Source: Steinernema hermaphroditum (lineage: Eukaryota > Nematoda > Chromadorea > Rhabditida > Steinernematidae). From it: 64,000 bases of DNA. Under the pieces are notes generated by a model. It ran no database searches, was not told the origin of the DNA, and saw only the letters and a program-made list of their open reading frames with translations. Made by a program: the position numbers and the translations under genes. This document shows positions 59,320 to 64,000 of the stretch, in pieces; position 1 is the first letter of the stretch; each line of letters opens with the position of its first letter. The DNA is taken from assembly GCA_030435675.1 (NCBI GenBank), contig CM059621.1, positions 12,152,001 through 12,216,000 of the forward strand, given 5' to 3'.

Positions 59320-59661
59320 TCAACAGAAATGGATGTCCTTGCAGATATGCGCGGCGTCTTTGCCTTCCTTGAGAAGCTTCTCAATGGTTGTGAGTTGTCC
59401 GTCGACGATGGCGATGCAGATGTTGTCAGCAAGCTTGTTCTTCAAAGTGATGACAGAGCAGACCTTCTGGGCGTCCTGAAAAAAAAACACTCCACAATTT
59501 GCAGTTTGCTTAGCTTTTATTACCTGGGTGATGACTCCTCCGTTCTGCTGGAATTCCTCCTCGAGGAAGCCGACAACCTTTTCGCATGGCTTGCACAGGA
59601 AACCAGCCTGGGTGGTGGCGACGAAACCGACAACGACGAGAAGGGCGAAAAGAAGCTTCAT
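59320..59661 (-). CDS. Saposin-like (caenopore-type) secreted peptide 4
   Basis: Exons 59661-59524 and 59475-59320 encode 97 residues. Signal peptide MKLLFALLVVVGFVATTQAG, then CKPC, VC, IC, IC and a final FC directly before TGA. The 48-nt intron is a multiple of three and has no stop, so the unspliced frame runs through as a 113-codon frame; its GT-AG ends, T-run acceptor and position match the other copies, so splicing is the better model. AATAAA at 59,278-59,283. Confidence 0.88.
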   Translation of the reverse strand: MKLLFALLVVVGFVATTQAGFLCKPCEKVVGFLEEEFQQNGGVITQVIKAKQTANCGVFFFQDAQKVCSVITLKNKLADNICIAIVDGQLTTIEKLLKEGKDAAHICKDIHFC

Positions 59662-59845
59662 GATCTGAAAGGAAGGGAGAGTAGAAGGTTCTCTGGAAGT
59701 GAGACTGTGTGGAATCGGAACGTGGTGCTCGTTTATATCGTAGCGGAAAGGGCGAAGGGTGGTTTGATAAGAACAGAGAGATCGCCCCTGAAGCGTCTCT
59801 CACGGAGTGGGCGAAGTCCAAATTACTTTGCTATCAGCACACGTG
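59662..59845 (-). promoter_or_regulatory. Promoter region of saposin-like gene 4
   Basis: TTTCAG acceptor three bases before ATG; TATA box ATATAAA at 59,732-59,738; GATA site at 59,766-59,771; CACGTG and CTGATA separated by two bases at 59,832-59,845, 171 bp before ATG. Confidence 0.65.
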
Positions 59846-61556
59846 ATGCAACACTTAGTATCCTAATGATGAGAGAAGCTAGGAGATGGAGCAGATCTAT
59901 ATCACTCTTGAATAATGCCACTGATAGCAGTTCTCCTCGAAAGTTCTTTATGTTCTGTGTCTGTTTGTCTGTATTCATTTTTCTAGCACTATACAACATA
60001 TTTTTCACATTTTTTCGATTACTTCTAGCTAATCTGCACAGTGCGTTCATCCGCCCCGGTGGCGGGCAGCAAAATAAGGCGAAAATGGTCACGAAATTCA
60101 TATTGAAATTTTTTCTTCTTTTTATTTCCGCTGAAGAGCGTTGAGACTTCCCTTTCGTTTTTATAGACAGAAACGTACAAGATAGCGCGAAAGGATGGTG
60201 GTAAAAGGTTATTTTGGAGAACATCAAGACCGAACGAAAAACAGATGGAAAGTAAGGGTACCAAAGGGAAGCTGGCCCAATAGATAGACGGCCCGGTGTT
60301 TGAGAGACATACAGACAATGGCAATCGGAAAGTGGTTCTGTGCAACATCGGCCAGCTTCTCTCCGCTTTACGCAAAAAAAACGGCCCCCATTTTCTGCAG
60401 TTGTTATCTTCCACACAATGAAGTGGAAACAGAAAAAAAAATAAAAATACCATAAATTCCACTTTGTTAATATTTTGTTGTATACCGCGACGCCGTGGAA
60501 CTTGTGATCGGGCAAAGTACGCACACACCAAACGACGCTTATCGATGGCGTGATGCTTCTTGGGAATGCGGTTCTTCTGATCCAGGATTTTCCGCTTTTT
60601 GCCCTATCATATCACTGTGGTCCGGTTTGTCTTATAAGCCTCTATAAATAATCACATGATGTGATGCTAAGGGTATCTGCTTAAACTATCTAACGTTCGG
60701 GGTTTTTAAGGAAAGGTGAAATTCACGTGAAATCGACGACCGTTCGGATTAGCTGCTAGAGTGTGCTCGTTGTGTGCAAATGTGATCGTGTGAAGCACTG
60801 CGGCCGAAGTAAGGTGTCTTGTTGAGGGCCACATGACATTTGCGCAAATTGCAAAAAAAAAACAACAAGCGCATTTTTTAAAAATTATACAAAAAAAAAC
60901 AGCGATTTTAAGTTTAAATAAGCAATAAGAGCGAAGCAAAAACGTCTTCTATTCGAGTTTCAGCCTTCCATTGATTTACATTTCAGCTGCGAAGACTATG
61001 AATTGTGTGCGAAAGGCCGTGTTGCATAACGATGAGCAATTGATAAATTCATTATTTTATAAATTCGAGATACGGAAAATATTATAGGAAATAAATCACA
61101 AACTGTTACCGAAACCGGTTTTTAAAATCGGGCTCGACTGACTGGAGTCGGAATCGAGTGCCAACCTAGAAGTATAAAGATAACCTTTTGGGGTAACCTA
61201 TCAAAGAACCATTCCGAAGTGTCAGACGCCGATCGAGCTGATACATTACCAGTTCCCATAGTTTTAGCTCGATCGGCGTATGACCTTTTATATGGTCGCC
61301 ACCGTACGACGGGAACATGAAGCCGAAGAGTGTCAGAAGAGAATTGAAATAGTGAAATGCATTGAACGATCCTTCTTGAACAAACATTTTCAGTTTCAGC
61401 CAACATGTTTGGGTTTTAAGCCGAATCGGGAAATGCTGACTCATCGCCACAAAAACATAAAAAACGGCGCGAAAGAAGGCGCGGAAAGAAGGCACCGACT
61501 TTCGATCGTAGATAGAGCCGGACAAACGAAATACGTCACATAGAAATCTTTTTATT
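59846..61556. other. Intergenic DNA between saposin-like genes 4 and 5
   Basis: Long overlapping frames at 59.8-60.5 and 61.1-61.5 kb exist on the minus strand but show no domain and no consistent splice sites. A-rich runs occur at 60.8-60.9 kb. Nothing else recognised. Confidence 0.45.
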
Positions 61557-63289
61557 ATATTGGGTTGTTACATTGAAAATGGCGCTTTTTTTTCAGAGCA
61601 TGTTTCTAAGCATTAAGATGTATATTTCACTGCAGTATGCAACATTTAACTACACTGCCTCAGAGCTTTTCCTGGGGAGAAGCCAAGCCACTCCACCGCA
61701 GAACAAGTGAGGTTCCGGGTCGAAAAACTCCATTTCGTCCGCTTTTGACCTGATTGTAAACTTTTGGTTCAATTTCTTTGTTGATGTTTCCAACAGTACC
61801 GGACAAGTAGGTACCAGATAGAGCTGTGGGAGGCCTACATACCCAAAAAGTAACTGAACCCCAGCTGAGGATGAGCAGCAGTTTTCAGGGTAATATAAAA
61901 TATCTAATGTTGCGTGCTCCCGTCGGGCCTAGTGAAATCCCGAAACCGTTTCCTAGTTCTTGTCTTGTTTTGAATAAGAAGGAGACATTTTTCTAGATGT
62001 TGGCCGCAAACTGTAGATGGGAGGTTGCTCTATCCCACCAATACGTTTTATCCCCTTGCTTCTATAATATCCCATACAACACAGTGGAATATCACTTTTT
62101 CGACCTGGTTCAGACCACAACTCAATCTTCGGTTTTTTTCCTGATCCGTATTCTTGAGTTGTCCAATGTTGTCAGTTGTCAAACACACAGCTAGAGCCCT
62201 CTTGAACTCAGCAGTCACGAAAATAAAGAAAAAGATTTTCATTTCGAAATCCCCTATATATAAATGGAGAACCGACGGGTCCGTTGGTCTGTGTGTGTGT
62301 GTTTTTTTTTCCGTGCGCACGGCGGAAACACCCACACAAAATAAGGACCCCGAGGGGAACAGAACCCGACACCGCCCGCTTACAAACAGAGAACGTTCGC
62401 AATGAGCCATACAGACAGTTGAGATGGTAGTGCTCTACTTCCATAATGTCTCTGGCGATGCTAGGCTTTTAGTTTTTTTTCTTTTTTTGAGTGATTTTTT
62501 GCCTATTTTGTAACCAGCAGAGTTTTCGGTTCGAGTTTCCTGAAACTTTACAGTTTTTTCGCCCACTTTAGCCATTTACATGAGCGCCAATCTTGCCGCC
62601 CGCAGGGCTATTGTTGTCTTGCCGCCCGTAGGGCTACAGGCTAATTGGCTTTTAGTACCTGGAGGGCGCGAATTCGCGCGCAGCCGGGTTTATAAAGATA
62701 AAAGCAGGGGTCAATGAGTTGCGCTGACGGATCAAGGGGTCGGAGAAGCCATGAGAAATCGGAGCATCCAATTTCTGCATGTAGGCTAGGGTGTCGGGGC
62801 AATAGTCATTACGGTATTCGAGCGCAGTAGCTGGCCGTCCATTTAGCCCGTACATCCCTAGTTAAAGTTAACTAAATCAGCAAGAAAGTTTAGTTATTTT
62901 GCAGATAACTCTTTTTTGACCAAATTTTTCATCTTCTTGGAATTTCACCTGACTGTGGCATTAGAAGAAAAAAGAGGTATGTGCGCTTGAAAGCTAAGCT
63001 CCTGTTGTAAGCGCACCTAAGACAGCATACCGCCTATCGAGTAAATATTCCCTCGGAGAGGTCGTTGAAGGTTCGGTGTTTCGGATCTCCAGGTGGTGCT
63101 TTACGGGTCATGAACATAAAATGGTTTAAGGAAAGCGGAGCACATGCAGGAGAGGCACCAGAACGGACAGTCTGGGGACAGAATATATCGCCCATACGAA
63201 CGCACTAACCCATCTTGTCCCAGGTTAACATAGTGCGAAAATAGACTAAAAACAAAGAAGGCGCCATTTTCAATGTAACAACCCAATAT
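61557..63289. mobile_element. Mariner-type element of about 1.7 kb
   Basis: Bounded by perfect 29-bp inverted repeats: ATATTGGGTTGTTACATTGA at 61,557 and its complement ending at 63,289. Inside each is TTGGGTTGTTACAT, like the TTRGGT..TTACAT ends of mariner elements (cecropia type), and a TA flanks both sides. The interior has no intact transposase. It contains a GTCTGTGTGTGTGTG tract after TATATAAATGG (62.25-62.31 kb) and GC-rich GCCCG.AGGGC repeats (62.59-62.64 kb), which may be nested insertions. Size exceeds a usual 1.3-kb mariner by about 0.4 kb. Confidence 0.75.
62595..62635 (+). repeat. Tandem CTTGCCGCCCG.AGGGCTA motif
   Basis: Two copies of CTTGCCGCCCG(C/T)AGGGCTA lie back to back inside the mariner-type element; each contains a GCCCG.AGGGC near-palindrome. 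Confidence 0.6.
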
Positions 63290-63313
63290 CAATATGTGAA
63301 ACAAGAAAACAAA

Positions 63314-63670
63314 TTAGTTGCCGTCGGCAGCGGTGCACATCTTGATCTTCTGGCAGATCTGGTCGGTGGTCTGTCCGTTCTTGAGGCCATCAATGATGTC
63401 ATCGATGGATTGGTCGACAATTTGCTGGCAAATGGGATCCAAAACCGGGTTATTGTGAGTGATCTCGTCGCAAAGCTTGTCGCCGTTCTAAAGAATAACA
63501 ATTATCGGAGTCTCCGGCTGGTTGTCTGTTACGTTGTTGATCTGTCCTTCGTCGCTCGTCAGCTTCTTCTCGACGGCCGAAACCACAAGTTTGCAGATGA
63601 AGCACTCGAATCCGGCTTCGTTGACGGCGACAAGACTGGCGACAAGGAAGAGGGCAAATAAAAGCTTCAT
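63314..63670 (-). CDS. Saposin-like (caenopore-type) secreted peptide 5
   Basis: Exons 63670-63533 and 63487-63314 (45-nt intron) encode 103 residues. Signal peptide MKLLFALFLVASLVAVNEAG, six cysteines (CFIC, LC, IC, IC, MC), then a short TAADGN tail. The core differs clearly from copies 1-4 and is acidic (DQSIDDIIDG), so it may target different membranes. Its stop codon is only 25 bp from the end of the mariner-type element, and no AATAAA is visible between them. Confidence 0.87.
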
Positions 63671-63863
63671 GATCTGAAAGTGGAGCGGTTCAAAAAGTGG
63701 TCCTCACGAAGTGATTGTCAAACAGAAGCGTCATCTGTTTTAAATAGGGCTACTTGCAGCGGTCATGTGACACTTCTCTCATGGCTAGATACGTGCGATA
63801 AGGCTTCTGCACTTGGGCAGCTGGTGGAAAGTGGCACAAATTGCCCAACGGTGACCTGATAAG
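63671..63863 (-). promoter_or_regulatory. Promoter region of saposin-like gene 5
   Basis: TTTCAG acceptor three bases before ATG; a TATA-like CTATTTAAAA at 63,738-63,747; GATAAG at 63,797-63,802 and again within CTGATAAG at 63,856-63,863. The CACGTG E-box of copies 1-4 is absent. Confidence 0.55.
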
Positions 63864-64000
63864 CTCCTGACACTATGAAGAATGTATGTAACTGCATCTG
63901 AATGCAGATCACAGATTAGCAAAAATATACGTTTCAACAAGATCCAGAAAGACTGAAAGGCAACAAAAACGTTGACATTCAAGGAATATATAACTGTATA

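Noticed and set aside
59239..60144. 301-codon plus-strand frame, the longest open frame in the window
   Set aside because: It is antisense to saposin-like gene 4 and its promoter. The minus strand has a signal peptide, six cysteines and conserved splice sites; the plus frame has none of these.
59823..60531. Overlapping 233- and 168-codon minus-strand frames
   Set aside because: Two frames of the same stretch are open at once, neither has a domain or splice sites, and low-complexity runs explain the length.

Overview
The window looks like nematode nuclear DNA. Supporting signs are a 7TM chemoreceptor of the Sra/Srab/Srb type, an array of saposin-fold caenopore-like peptides, very short GT-AG introns (mostly 39-49 nt), and TTTCAG splice acceptors a few bases before several ATG codons, as expected for spliced-leader trans-splicing. 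I cannot name the species. All gene models were built by hand from reading frames and splice signals.

Layout. 0-0.5 kb: a decayed hAT transposase tail between arrays of a GAGACCGAGACTCG-type repeat. 5.7-6.9 kb (+): a four- or five-exon globin. 9.0-16.0 kb (-): a 24-exon gene for a ~1,753-residue protein with the domain order of complement C3/C4/C5, including a C345C (NTR) end and an anaphylatoxin-like cysteine module, but with a degenerate thioester site. 16-35.8 kb: a gene-poor stretch with a deleted mariner-type element, a MITE-like element, dispersed repeats and a few possible orphan exons. 35.9-42.0 and 43.1-44.5 kb (+): two paralogous peptide GPCRs resembling the nematode GnRH/AKH-receptor-related family, in tandem, both without a C-terminal tail. 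47.3-47.6 kb (-): two likely exons of an unrecognised gene. 50.3-51.6 kb (-): the chemoreceptor, followed upstream by a tandem non-coding duplication and a second, decaying chemoreceptor (53.9-55.0 kb). 56.4-63.7 kb (-): five tandem saposin-like genes with one shared exon structure and strikingly regular promoters; a ~1.7 kb mariner-type element lies between the fourth and fifth.

How they may work together. The complement-like protein and the saposin-like peptides are both secreted and plausibly serve immunity or digestion. The shared promoter pattern of the saposin-like genes (TATA box, GATAAG, and a CACGTG E-box beside CTGATA) suggests coordinated, probably intestinal, expression. The two peptide receptors and the chemoreceptors are signalling genes with no visible link to these. 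The main result is the complement-like gene: C3-type proteins are generally described as absent from the model nematode Caenorhabditis elegans. No tRNA, rRNA or CRISPR array was recognised.
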